The position numbers and the translations under genes were made by a program. The notes below the pieces were generated by a model that worked only from the letters and a program-made list of their open reading frames with translations, searched no databases and had not been told where the DNA came from. Below, piece after piece: positions 23,403-36,600 of a stretch of 64,000 bases of DNA (positions within the stretch are counted from its first letter, which is position 1; each line of letters begins with the position of its first letter). The DNA is from Aradus depressus (taxonomy: Eukaryota > Arthropoda > Insecta > Hemiptera > Aradidae): NCBI GenBank assembly GCA_963662175.1, contig OY759215.1:31126066-31190065 (forward strand), in the 5' to 3' direction.

Positions 23403-23505
23403 ATTTATGGTGGATTGTGCCGGGTACGAAAGAAATCCGGTGAGATAAGAGAACAATTTATAATTTATATTGATTTATATCTATTATATTATTTTGTATT
23501 TAAAA

Positions 23506-24387
23506 ATGGCTGAAGGGACAAGGTCAAAAATACGTGAGTCAATGACAAAGGGTGACCAAAGGGATGACGAAGAGACGAATGGGGAATTAATACTGGAGAC
23601 AAACGAAACAACAGAAAAGACGACAGACAGAAACAAAAGTAGTATAGACATAGAAACATTCATGAAAATAATGACAGAAAATAATAAATTGTTAATGACA
23701 GAGATGACCAAAAAAATAGAATCAAATATGACATCAATTAGGACGGATAATAAAAAAATGAAAGAAAGTAATGAATTAAATAATAAATCGTTTATGACAG
23801 AGATAAAAGAAAATAATGAATTGTTCATGACAGAGATGACAGATAACTTACAATCAATAAGGACAGATATACGAAATGGTTTCCGAGAATTGAGCATAAA
23901 AATTGAGGACGTGACCGGTCATAATAAACAATTACAGACTGACATGGACATTCAGGGACAAGAATTAACTACGGAAACTGTACAACAAGGGGACATGATA
24001 GAAAAAGAAATAGTAGATACGAAAACAGAACTGACAGACGAGTGCGTACAAATGAGTAAGGATACAGAAAGCCAATACATGTCTCCACTGGTATGCATAC
24101 ATAAGACAGACGATACTATCCGTATAGGTACAGACGATAGACAACATAGAACTCAGAAATTAATCATGGGGGGATTAGTATTAGTTGAACCCTTAAGGAT
24201 ACCGGAAAATAACGAAGACGTTTATAAACCATTGATATACTGGGAAGGACCGTATTTAGTAACAATTAAACATAACTCAGATACAGGACAAAAAAGGGGA
24301 CGTTTTCATATTTCTCTTTTGAAAAGATATAAGAACAAAGGGTCGAAATTGACGCAGGAAATTGACCAGGGGAGAGCCCGGGACTAA
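23506..24387 (+). CDS. E2 chimeric ORF: Gag-like coiled coil joined to GPY-type integrase C-terminus
   Basis: 293 aa from the Met beginning MAEGTRSK (an upstream in-frame Met at 23470 reads through an implausible leader). Residues about 10-50 are charged and threonine/glutamate-rich; about 45-150 are heptad-like repeats around ENNKLLMTEM, ENNELFMTEM and SIRTD. The last about 70 residues resemble the integrase C-terminus: GLVLVEPLRIPEN, YWEGPYLV and RGRFHISLLKRYK. Sequence differs from the E1 ORF, but domain order and the position of the apparent deletion are the same. No stops or frameshifts. Function unknown. Confidence 0.8.
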   Translation: MAEGTRSKIRESMTKGDQRDDEETNGELILETNETTEKTTDRNKSSIDIETFMKIMTENNKLLMTEMTKKIESNMTSIRTDNKKMKESNELNNKSFMTEIKENNELFMTEMTDNLQSIRTDIRNGFRELSIKIEDVTGHNKQLQTDMDIQGQELTTETVQQGDMIEKEIVDTKTELTDECVQMSKDTESQYMSPLVCIHKTDDTIRIGTDDRQHRTQKLIMGGLVLVEPLRIPENNEDVYKPLIYWEGPYLVTIKHNSDTGQKRGRFHISLLKRYKNKGSKLTQEIDQGRARD

Positions 24388-25708
24388 ATCAACGCCGCAG
24401 ACGGAATTGACCAGGATTCTTGGGGTCCCACGAACCCCCGGCTAGTTGAGTGCAATTGGGTATTTTTCGGAATTCAGGAAAATATCCATACTGGGCATGT
24501 TTGTAAATAAAAATTGTAAATAAGTATTATATAGTTTAGCGTTCATATATTTTTCGTTTCGTTTTGTGTTAATATTTTTGTTAGTTATTCATTTTGGCGG
24601 GCTTCAGGTCTAAACCTGACAGGACAAGATTGTTCAACATTAGTAGATAAGTAAAGAATTAAATTAACTTCGACGCATTGTTATAACGGCGGGCTTCAGG
24701 TCTCAACATGAACAGACAGGACAGAACATTTGGAGGTATTAAGATAGCGGCTTGCAGGTTTCAACATGAACAGACAGGACAGAACATTAGTAGATAAATA
24801 GAAACCAAATTAAGTTAGGGACATTGTTAGGATAGCGGCTTCCACTCTGGGAAGATATCTCAACAGAGTATTTTGATTCTTTTGACTGTCGGCTGATTAA
24901 ATATTGATAGATAAATAAGGAAAATTTTATTAACATTGTTACTCTTGGTTGCCTTGATGATTAAATATGGTGCGAAGTAAAGAAAGAATGGTATTGGTAA
25001 TTATTAAACAGAGAAGGATATTAGACGATAAATAATGATATGAAAGTTTATGAAGAATTTTGTGAGCCGAAATAGGGCCAATCTACGATGTCAGGAAAGA
25101 CATTCTTCGTCGATAATTGTGGTAGTAATTGTGGATATAGATGCGTTGAGAGCATATTTCGTCGTTATTAGTATTTTAATGCTGTGGAAGCATTCTTCGT
25201 CGGTCGTCGTTAATAATTGATACCTAAGTGGGGTATTTGGAATGAGATATGATAGCAGGAAAATGAAGGTTGATAGTTATAAAAGAAAAAAAAAAGGAAT
25301 TTTATTACCAAGGCACATGTATCGATGAATAATAAAGAATTTGAAGAATAAATAATAAAGAATTTAAGGAGAATATGAGGAATAAATAATTTAAAGTAAT
25401 AATTTAATTAAAGAAGCCGACAGTACAAAGCTGATAAAATATGAGACAGACAGACAGTACAAAGCTGATAAAATATGAGACAGACAGACAGGACGAAGTT
25501 GATAAAGTACGAGACAGACTAACATATACAAGCCATTTTTAAAGCCATCGTTATATATTGTAAAAAATTGTAATATAGTATAAGATTGTACAGTGTAATA
25601 TAAGAAGTGTTCAGAAGTGAGTGAAGTTAGAGCCAAGTGAAGAGAAAAAATTACGTCGCTACCTTAACTAATGTATCTCCGCAATTTTTTTAATCAAAGG
25701 GAGGCAAT
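24388..25708 (+). other. E2 non-coding 3' region with tandem repeats and PPT
   Basis: Contains degenerate units with GGCTTCAGGTCT and ACAGACAGGACAGAACATT (about 24596-24835) and three about 36-bp units with GCTGATAAAATATGAGACAG (about 25418-25520). It ends in AAAGGGAGGCAA, the polypurine tract, at 25696-25707. Confidence 0.75.
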
Positions 25709-26493
25709 TGTGATATATCGCATATCCCAGAACGATTGTTAATTATAGTTATGAGAGCGACCACGAGAAGCGCACTAGTGGAAGATACATGAAGTGGAGG
25801 GGATGGAAATTGGAGGATTCCTCGCTGAAGTGCGGTATGAAGGAGAGTCGTGGCTGATGTGTCAGAGGAGGTAGACAGTCTTCAGTCAGCTATCAGAGGA
25901 GTTAGTCGGTCCTCGTTCAGCTACGAGAAAGGAGTCAGAGTTGAGCTATTGAGGGAGAAGACATTCCTGGCTGAGCTGTGGGAAGAAGGAGACTCCTGTT
26001 TGACCGGACGTAGGAGACCGAAGACTCTAATTTTGCTGCTAGAGGGAAATCATCCCTGCTGCCTACTTCAAAAGGACTGGAAGTTCCTCAATCGTCGTGA
26101 ATTCTGGAGGAGAGGCCACAGGCTTGAGTGTGGTTAGAAAAAGAAGACTTACAAGGTAACGGAATCATTTATTTTACATTTCTCCGACATCGAGACGAAT
26201 GGCTGGATGATCATCAATAGACACCTTCATGTTGCGGGAGTTACCAGAACATTTAAGTCTATATAATTTATTTCATGTTTGATAGATATTTTATTCCAGA
26301 TGTGCGATTATGGAGGGACGCCTCACTAATATATGTCAATAATTTTGTTAATAAATGTATGTTGTCTTATAAATTGTTCTCTAAATTCTCTACAGCCTAG
26401 TTCACCTTCTGAGTACGCATGTTAACCCCAAAAGTAAAATCATTTTCATAGTAATTAATAAAAGTTTAAAGCCCCCAAGCAAAGGTCACTTCA
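25709..26493 (+). repeat. E2 3' LTR
   Basis: Same length and, by eye, same sequence as the 5' LTR, followed directly by the ATAT target duplication. Confidence 0.92.
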
Positions 26494-27411
26494 ATATATT
26501 ATATATTTATTTTGTGAAATAGACAATATTTATAAAAAGATACTTTTTTATTTATTTTTAATCTAATTCGGTCAAAGGACGATCTAGGGATAGCTTAGAA
26601 CTCACTCAATTTAAGAAGAAAAAAAAAGTCTATGATTTGTGGAATAGGAGATAAAAGTATTCAAAAAGTTAGGTTTCTGTTGATGAATTTAATTTAAGTC
26701 GGGAAAGTATAATGCGAAAAGAGTGTAGATTGGGACAGAGGCCTTCAAAACCTATTTTTAAATGATAACCTAATTCAATCCTCGAGCCTCAAAATATTTT
26801 CAATACAGTTTGCGAGGATCCTTTCCTCCAGAATGGGGATTATTTTCATAGATATGCTCCCCTCCTTGCATTCCGAGTTTCATCGGGTGGATATATATAT
26901 TATTTATGTATTGTTATGCTCGCAAGTGCATAAAGGTTGCCGACCCATTGCTCTAAAAGATCTCAAAAAGACTGACCAACTCTGTCAGTTTTACTATCAT
27001 TTCAATATTCAAAGGATTGAGCGTCAAGGGAACCTTTATTGAATCAAAATATGTATAAAAAAAACCATTAGTTTTCTTAATATTTGTATTAAGTGTTTCA
27101 CAATATCTCTGCGAAAATGTTAAGTATCTTTATTGAATCAGTTACATCCTCTTATTAATTATATTAATGTTGTGTTGTAAACATTAACCCTACAACATTT
27201 GTTCGCAAACGGGTTGTCTATTTGAGCAAATACACAAATAGCGAATTTTACTTTTGATGTATGTTGAAAACTAATAAATCATTTAAAAAAAACATTATTC
27301 GATCATTCATTTGTAAACAAGACTGCCACATGGCTGTTTAATAAAACGTAAGTAAAAAAAATTGTCGGTCAGAAGCTAGTATGTAAATAATTATATGAAT
27401 TTATAGGTTAG

Positions 27412-27754
27412 GTTAGGTTAGGTTTTATGACTCATGCCCGGGCTTTAACTACGAGGTCATATCGCCTACTACCAGAGCGCTCTTTCGTTTCTCTGGTGGA
27501 CATGAGCCCGACTGTACTGTGGGAGTCCTAAATTTTGCCTACCCTAAATTTTTATTCATCTAGAGTAGGGGTCTTTAACGAGTACCTGACATCGTACAGG
27601 CTCGGGACCATCGCTTAACGTCCCATCCGAAGGACGGCGTGCTTGAGTTTAGTTTACCTCCCAGATAAAATAAACTAAGGGCCTCGGTCGGGCTACGAAC
27701 CCACGACCTTGAGCTCAGAAGTCAAGCACGCATACCACTGAGCTACCGGCGCCC
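27412..27754 (-). mobile_element. SINE-alpha copy, full length
   Basis: Best-preserved copy: head GGGCGCCGGTAGCTCAGTGG (A box), the B box in its terminal tRNA-like region, then the shared body and a tail containing three AACCT units, i.e. (TTAGG)3 on the plus strand. It lies between E2 and the DCAF13 3' end. Confidence 0.88.
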
Positions 27755-28194
27755 TCAAATTATATACATATATTTATATACTAGCAGGTTATCCTGCGTT
27801 TTTCGGGAATAGCTTTGCGATATATTTCTTTATGCGAATCTAGTTGTGGCATCCGGGGACAAAGAATACAAAGCAAAGGACAAGTAAATTTTAATGCAAA
27901 TTCGTCCGTTGAAGAGCACTCGTTTTATGTCCCCCTCGTTCAGTGTTTTAAGATTCCACATAGCCTATGTTTATACTGGGATTATAAGGAATATAGGTTC
28001 ATTGGTTCCTATGAATCTCTAACACACATATAGACGGAAATTGAACTGATGGTCTTTAAGCTCTTTACATAACAAGAAAGGGATTTCTGACCAAACAAAC
28101 AAATCATTCAGACCTCCCCTAAACAAAACTTGAATTTTATACATAAAAAATTATATACATGATTTTAAAATAATAATAAAAGAAAATAAAAGTA

Positions 28195-31100
28195 TTATTT
28201 TTTTTCTTCGACGATAAGTTTGCGACCATCTGAGACGAAGGGAACGGATCCTGGCTTGGAGTGCTCTCGGCGGTTGGATTCCCTGGAAAATAACAACTTA
28301 TTTAGAGACAAAGTTAGAAAATGTGAACATGAATAGATGCTTTGTAAAAAATAGGAATTATAACAAATAGTTGACAATCAAAATAAATGCATTAGATGGC
28401 AAATGCCATGACATTAAAAGAAATCAGGTAAAATAGTGAAAATGCATATCAAAGAAAAGACCAACAGAATGTTTTTCTTGTTTTTTTTTAAAGAAATGTT
28501 CATTAGTATTTTCATTTTTTTAAATTTATTGTATTAAGGCAAAACAGTCGACCTGATGTTAAAATTTGTATCGATAAATTCATTACATCCGCAGTTATTA
28601 GGGTTATTGAGTTGAGGCCGCACTCCTGAACCCCTCCCGATTTTGCCGATTTCATTCAAAATTAACAGGTATTGTCCTCGAGGAGTTTCGAATTTAGATA
28701 TTAAGTTTCATTCGATACATTCATTACATCTGCAGTATTTGAGGTTGTCTCTCTTTCCTTCGACCGATTCTGCTGAAAATCTTCTGCTGATACACATATA
28801 AAATGTCCTGTTGATACATTCATTCTATCGGCAGATATTCCTCTTTGGAATCAGAAAACATGAAATTCGTGTGAAAACTCAACTTCGGATTTATGACCGA
28901 TTACCTAACTCCCCCCCCCCCCCCCCCTATACTTTTATAAAAAATATTTTATGAAATCATTTTTTTTCTTTTTCTTTTGCCTTCAATTTGGTATGCTTCA
29001 ATCTTTATTGGATTTTAACTAGGTGTGCAATGCATTCTACTGTTTGCAAAAACTGATCTCAGTTAGTCTAAATTTATTGAATCATACTGTTAATGTGGTC
29101 GGTTAACATCATACAAGTAGTGCATTTGAAATGGGGCATATGAACCGGTTTGTGATCACTGGATGGAACCGTAGGGTTTTCAAGTTTGCGCACTTTTACC
29201 AGAACTGGTATTAAAGTATTAATATGAATATATTAGTACTTTAAATAGATTTCAATGAATTTTTTCTAGCCTTTTTGTAGACAACAACAGCTGTTTTTGC
29301 ACAAAATTGTTTTTACTATGTGTTCTTTGTATGTTGAAGAATATTTTTATCGAAAAAAAGTCGAAGTTAGTACGTTAGTAGTACATTGAAAAAAACGGCT
29401 CAAAAAAAGTGGTGTCCGATGGTAAACCGAAAAGGGCTTCGCCCGGATTTTTACATTTGAAATAGAAAAATTATATTTTGCGCGAGAATTTTGTCTCTTA
29501 ATTGATTTCAATAGGGATTTCGTTTTTCGGTGATTATTCCTCCGTGGTTGTTCGATTTCAGATTTTTTTAGTAGTAAACCATCGTCACCGTGTCCACTAC
29601 CATCGTGGCAAATTCCAATGTGATCGGTAGAGGGGTTTAGGAGGAGTACGAGTACAACGAAATACATGAGTCGCCTAAGAAAGAGTTTCGTAAACTCAGC
29701 TCAATAAAAATGGATTTATTTTGAATGTAATGTAATTCACGATTTATTTTCCCACCTCCTTATTAATATCTGAAACTCCAAATCAGACGAAAACCTGATC
29801 ATACTACAAGAATTTTAAACAATCAACATAAAAGTGAACATGGTTCCGAAAAATGACAATTTCAAATCAATTATGTAATACATTTGAGTAAAATTGAACA
29901 GCTAGATAACATACTTTCTCTTCTCCTTGGTGCGCATGGCCCGGACCTGTTCGGATGCCTTGTAGATGTATTTGGGTACATGTCTGTGTTTGGCGATTCT
30001 CCGGATCTGGGGGAATGCCTCAAACTTCTTCTTCAGTGAGTCGTTGTACGCCAGAGAGGCTTTCTCACGTGGCCTCAACTAAAAATTAAAAAAAAAAAAA
30101 AAATACAATTACAATCGTTTATCCTTATTATTTATTTTCACTATATAAATATTTTTTTTGTCGATACAAACAGAACTAATAAAAAATTGTACAACTGCAT
30201 TGGTAATAAAAAAAATTTGTCGGTAAATCAATGGCAATGTACCTTCCCAGAACGAAATAATCAATTAACTTTTCCCTCTTCCAAAACCAGTCGATCGTTT
30301 GCGCTAATATTACTTACAAAGGGGCTCCTGAATCCTCACACTAAATGTAGTATAGATAACTTCATTAGCGTCAGTTATTAGGGGTTTTGAGTTGAGTCTC
30401 TGCCCTGAACCACCCCTCCCCTTCAGCTGATATCACTGAAATTTGACAGGTTACGACCTTACTGGTTTTTGGCTTTAAATATGAAATTTCCCTTCAATAA
30501 ATTCATTACATCGGCAGATATTGGGGTTTTTGAGTTAAGCCTCTCCCCTAACCCCCCTCCCCTTTGGTCGATTTGGCTGAAAAACATTAGATGTCGACGT
30601 TAGATGGTTTTGAATTTACATATAAAATTTCGTGTCGATATATTCATTCTATCGGGAGTTATCGTGTTCACAGACAGACATTTTTTTACCATATTTGGAA
30701 TCTAGAGGTCGGAAAACATGAAATTCCATTGAAAACTCGGCATCGAATTTTTGACCGTTTGCATAACTTTCCCTATACTTCGTACAGCTGGGGAAGTAAA
30801 GTGTCTACCCACTTGCAGAGGTCCACAGTGTTATACCAGTAACAGGTAATTAAATAAATTTATGATATTCAATTTATTTACACAAACATTATTTTAGCAT
30901 CTGCAACTTGCATTAGTTCCCAAAGAACAATCTCGGTGTTGAATGCTTGAATAAACAAAGTCAATTAAGCTATATAATAAATACAATAAAAGCAATTTTA
31001 TTATTATTCATGATTATGGCAGCAGGACTTTAGAGGCTGATTAGGTACTTTGAGCAAAAAGGTAAATCTTAGATGAAACAAAAAACTAATTAAAACTAAA

Positions 31101-31610
31101 AATAAATTGTAAAAATAAGTAATTTATGGAGTTATTCACGCCCATTTGTATGCTATAGTAATAATACAAAAAAATAAACTTCTGGCCAACAAAAGCTGAA
31201 CCAGTTTCTAACGATGGCGCAAGCCGAAACCGGTACACTCATTTTTGTAGAATTAGACAATATAAATGTCAAAAAAGCAAAAAACTTATAATTTATAAGC
31301 TATTTTATATATCGATACAGTAGTTCAGAAGTGGGACAACTCAAAAAACTCATTTTTGCAGCCTACCTCTATACTATATCCTATTATATAATTTTAATTT
31401 TTTCCAAAATGTTTAATTTCAGAAACATGATAATATGAAATGTCTTAGTACTGATCTATGAATTTGATGTTTTATGAATGTAGTTGCATTCCAATAATAT
31501 GAAACGAAAACAAGACATTCAGAAGCTAATTTTCAAGAAGTGAACGAAACTTTCAAATGCGTTCACTCAAAAATCAATAACTCTGAGATATCCCACTTCT
31601 GAACTACTGT

Positions 31611-31685
<75 letters not shown>

Positions 31686-33601
31686 CCCAAAATGTCTTTC
31701 CAATGTTGCCTAATACAATAGAAAATATGTTTTAATGATATCTGAGAAATAATCATGAAAACATGAATAATGCACAATTAGATAGATGTTGAGTAGAGCT
31801 AACTCACCACTCCGAGTTTTTCGGAGGCCCTTGCTTTCCAAATTCGAACATTCATTTCGTCAGAAGAGCTGAGAACGTATTTGTCATCAAGGGACCACGC
31901 CACGTTGCTGATTCTCTGCATCCTTTTCGTGTGATACACTTCTCGGGAATTTATCTGCAAATATGAACTACACAGTTAATCGAGATAATACCATAGGAAA
32001 TATTAATTACATTATAGTTAGTTATTGGGACTCATGTTCGGGCTTTAACTATGAGATCATATCGCCTACTACCAGAGGGCTCTTTCTTCACTCTGGTGGA
32101 CATGAACCAGAGTCTACTGTGGGAATCCTAAATTTTGCCTATTCAGGTTTATTCACCTAGGGACTTTAAGGAATACAGAGTAGTTTAAAAGGTATCGACG
32201 CCCTCAATTACAGTATATTACGCATATTTCCATTCTATAATTAATCAAGGCTTAATACATTGGGCAGCTTCTAGCTCTAGTGCTAATATTTTCAGACTTC
32301 AAAAGAAAGCCCTAAGAATAATAATTAATACTAATCAAAGAACAAGCAGCAGATTTATTTTAAGAACTTCAGGTCATTACAACAAAATATAACTACGTTT
32401 CCTCTCAACAATACCAGACATGATAATACCAGGAATAAAGAAAAATGTCAATAACTAAACATTGTTCCTTTATTTTTGGATACAAATATAACTTATAATA
32501 GAATCAACGTCTTTAATGCCCTTCCTCACATCTTGAAAGCAATAAATACATTAACAAAATTAAATTGTTTATATTACATGAAACTCTCTTTTTGGAAACA
32601 GAATTATGTCTCATTGTTAAAAAATAAAAGAAATAACCATCATATTATAAATGTCGTGTTTCGTATATAAAAGCGTCAATTGATATTTTGCTTTCGTTCA
32701 ATTTTATTGGCAGCGGTCCTCCACCAATTTCCTATATATTTTGCCACAATTAATCTTGTTTATTATTTTATTACCATCATCAATTTTATTAGGTATTTAT
32801 TTTATTATTTGTTAATTCATTTATATATATTTACTTTACTTTTCGCTCTATATTTCGCGCTTTGTGATCTGAGGAAGGGGCGCGTAATCGCCTCGAAATA
32901 TCGTCATGAAAGAAGACTTATCTTAAACAAATATCAATATAAAATATTTATAATTAAAAAAAAAGGTAGGTGTTGCATTTATTTATATTATTAGTTAAAA
33001 AAATAATTTTAACATCAGTTGATGTATATAATTTATAAACGTTTTTCAATATATATTTTTTTAAACATTTTATACGTTGTGACCTGACATATTGTCGAGA
33101 AAAACTCACTTTTGGAAGAATTATAAAACATATTTATCATAACTTTTGGGTTGTGTAAGGATATTCTGAATTTATATATAATATATTTATCACAGCTACA
33201 TTTTTCCCATTTATTTTTTGGTTTTTATAACCTAGCATTACAGACGTTTCGAGAAGCACTCTCAACATCAGTACCTACGACTCATTAGTTCTTTAAGTCA
33301 ACATTATTTTCTCCTCAATCAAAATATGCTGTCTAGAGAACATATTTATTGAGTCGACCTCTATGTCCAAAATGCAATCGACACCCAGCCTTAAAAATGG
33401 GAGCAAGTAACCCAAGTAAAATGGTATTTCTTTCGATTCTATTTTTGCCAAAAACTATTCAGTCCTGAGTTAGGATGAATGTCTCATATTTATATTTCAA
33501 ATGTTTCATCCCTTCAAGAGCTGCATGCATAAACGTTTACAAACATGCAGATGTTGTCCAAAAAACTGTTGATTCTGATTCAGAATTGAGACGAAATAGA
33601 C

Positions 33602-33632
<31 letters not shown>

Positions 33633-36600
33633 GAAGGAATGAAATATTTTCTAAACTTAACAAAATAACTTTTTTAAATTTATGTAAAGGTGAGTGAGGT
33701 GCAAACCTTGTTTATATTGAATATCCTGATTGTTCTGTCGTAGCTGCCAGAGACGAATTCTAGGCCAGTGGGGGAGTAGTCGAGGGTGATGACGGCCCCA
33801 ATGTGGCCCTTGTGGATCCCCACCGCGGAGGAGAGTCGCCGCGTATCGAACGTATACAGACTGACAACACACAACACATATTAATGTACAACTACCAGAT
33901 TATCAGCCGTTACCTTATAATATAGAAACTAAATACCTATATAATATATTTTTGTTCGGCTGATTACTATTCCGCATAGCCTAAGTTCGAATAGTTCTTA
34001 TAAGGATGCTGGTGTATATGAAATTTCATGAAAATCCGATCAGAAGAGCTAGCACTCGTAATGTGCCTTGCTTCCTCTCCCAATACAATTTTGAGATGTT
34101 ACAAGGGTTATGTTCAAACGGGGCTTGTAATGATGCTACTTGTGAAATGTCATGAAAATCTGACTGATGAGGAGATATCACTCATTAAATTTCACCCCAA
34201 AAAGCACTTCTACATGATATTCTACATCTGTGGATAAGTATTTGATTTTCAAACGTAAAGAAAAGATAAAGATATGTTCACCAACTATGCACAATTTGTT
34301 TCAATTATGTGACATAAGCTTAAAATTCTGGACAATGACTTCTGAGATCTAAGAAAGATTCTGTCCTCAAAGGGGAAAAATATATATTTATTTAATGCAA
34401 GATAGTGTGTAATGTTTATTACCAAATCGAAAGAGATAGGCTGCAAGGGTCTACGATAAGTATTTACCAGAAAAGGCGAAAATCTATTAAAATACTTGAA
34501 ATTTTCAATTCCTGAAATGGGGCATAATGTACAAGTTACTAGATACATTTGTATTATCATCTCTATTTATTACAAGTAATGTTTTCATAACTTCAGTTAC
34601 ATATTAGTATAATTGCTTAGGGCGCGCTCTTTTTCATTATATATTTCTCGATATTCTTTATTAATTGAGGAATTTTTACCTGTTCAGGTGTGAATACTTA
34701 TTAAAGGCCCTCGCAACCTATATCATTCGATTCAGAGATAAAAATTACACACGTGAATCACAATCTCCCATCATAAAAAATATATTTAACCCTGGCGAGC
34801 AGAACCTTGGATATTTTTGATTATTCAAGGATTAAAATTGTCAAAAATTTGATCTGAGTCAACGACTTCGTTGAAACCTAGCTCATTCGACGATAAATTA
34901 CTCATAGAAAATACATTTCGCGCATTGGTGCTTAAGTTTTATTTAATCAACAATTAATTCCTTAAAAAACACCCTATTTCAACCACACATAAAAACGTGT
35001 TTTGTTTACTTAAATCTTAATAAACAAAATGATACCAAACTTGCAACAGTACATTCAAATTTCGCATGGAGTCATATTTTAGGTACTTTGTTTCTCTATT
35101 TCTGACCACTGTGCCCCCGATCTCTTCTTTAATACTTACTTGTAATCTTCGTTGGCGACTGTGTAGACAAAAGGCTGCATGGGGTTCCATGCGAGCTGGT
35201 TGGAGCGCAGTGCGAGTACAAGCTTGCGAACAGGGCCGGCCTCTCGCGTGTCGTAGAATGTGATAGCCCGGTCATGCGAGCATGCAGCTATACCACACAC
35301 AAATAGAGAATATTGCTATTTAACGTCAGTATAAAGACTGTCATTATCTCAGATATGAAGGCTCTAAGACTTGTTAGGACGTTTTTGTTCATGTGAAAGA
35401 TATCCTGCTATTCACGCACCAGTTACCACCGTAAAATTTGAAGATACTTAAAAGTAGATTGACGTAAGAGAAAAACATCCAACATTTATGTCCTAATTTA
35501 CTTTTTACATAAATATAATTTTAAATAGTAAATATAAAACGCTGTTTATACCTCGAAATAGAAAATCCTTGAAAAAATCTTCATATGACATTGAACTTGC
35601 CCTCCCCCACTTCTTGAAGTCAAGATACAATAAAAAAATTTTAACTTCATTTTAAAATGTTTAAGTTGGCGAAAACCCTTTACTCGGAAACGGAATTTTA
35701 TTCTCACTGTTCAAAAAGAATAAAATAACCACAATTAAAAATCCTGTTTCATACACAAAAACATTATTAGCTTTCATTTTTATTTTTTGGGCTAAGTTCC
35801 TCCACATCTTAAAGGTCCGTCGAATCTACGTTATGTTTAATCAATATTTTTCACTACTTGTATACTAATTTATTTTATTTCTCTTGGTACATTATTTAAT
35901 GTAGGTATTTTAGTATTTCTTTTATTTTAAATTTTTTTCATTATTACATATATTCAGAAAAAATATATTATTATTAAAAACAATTATTATAATTTTTATG
36001 TTTATTTGTTATACATTTTATGGTTCTATTTATTTATAATTTTTTATTTATCCATTTATATTTTTTTTATTAATTAATTTATTTTTTATATATTTGTTAT
36101 AGTTACATTGTTTTCTTTTTCTTTTCTATATGTTGCAAATTGGGACCTGATGAAGAACTTATGAACGTCCCGAAATATCGTTGAGATGAAGACACTTCCG
36201 GAAAAGTTTAAAAAAAAAGTTATTCTAAATTTTTCTTAAATTGAAAAATGTGTCTACTTATTATAAATGTATCTATGTATTAATATTATTATTTTTAAGT
36301 ATTCATTCATGCAGTTTTAATTCATTTCATTTTACTTTTTTTAATAGTTTTGTTATTACTAATCATTTGTGTGTAGACTCAAATAGTTATAAATCTAATT
36401 GAACAAACAAAAACCCTACGGTTCCATCCATTGATCACAAACCGGTTCATATGCCCCATTTCAAATGCACTACTTGTATGTTAACCGACCACATTAACAG
36501 TATGATTCAATAAATTTAAACTGACTCAGCTCAGTTTTTGCAAACAGCAGAATGTATTGCACACCTAGTTTATAAGCCATCTTAATGTATACGTTCTTAT

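Larger units (their letters stand above)
22618..26493 (+). mobile_element. LTR element E2: non-autonomous Ty3/Gypsy-like retrotransposon
   Basis: 3876 bp with two 785-bp LTRs that look identical (22618-23402; 25709-26493), starting TGTGATATATCGC and ending CACTTCA (canonical TG...CA). Target duplication ATAT at 22614-22617 and 26494-26497. It sits in the intergenic stretch between CYP4 and DCAF13 and splits a family-B repeat: its left part ends at 22617 and its right part resumes at 26494. A single internal ORF (23506-24387) and no pol motifs: non-autonomous and recent. Confidence 0.94.

Noticed and set aside
23484..23897. 137-codon minus frame opposite the E2 ORF; likewise 15796-16212 opposite the E1 ORF and 44659-44928 opposite E3
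   Set aside because: Antisense shadows of repetitive coding DNA.
27412..27425. TTAGG repeats as interstitial telomere
   Set aside because: Only three units, located at the tail of a SINE; explained by the SINE end.
29347..29667. 106-codon minus frame in DCAF13 intron 8 with a signal-peptide-like start
   Set aside because: No recognised family and it lies in repeat-rich intron DNA; could be chance. Transcript data would be needed to revive it.
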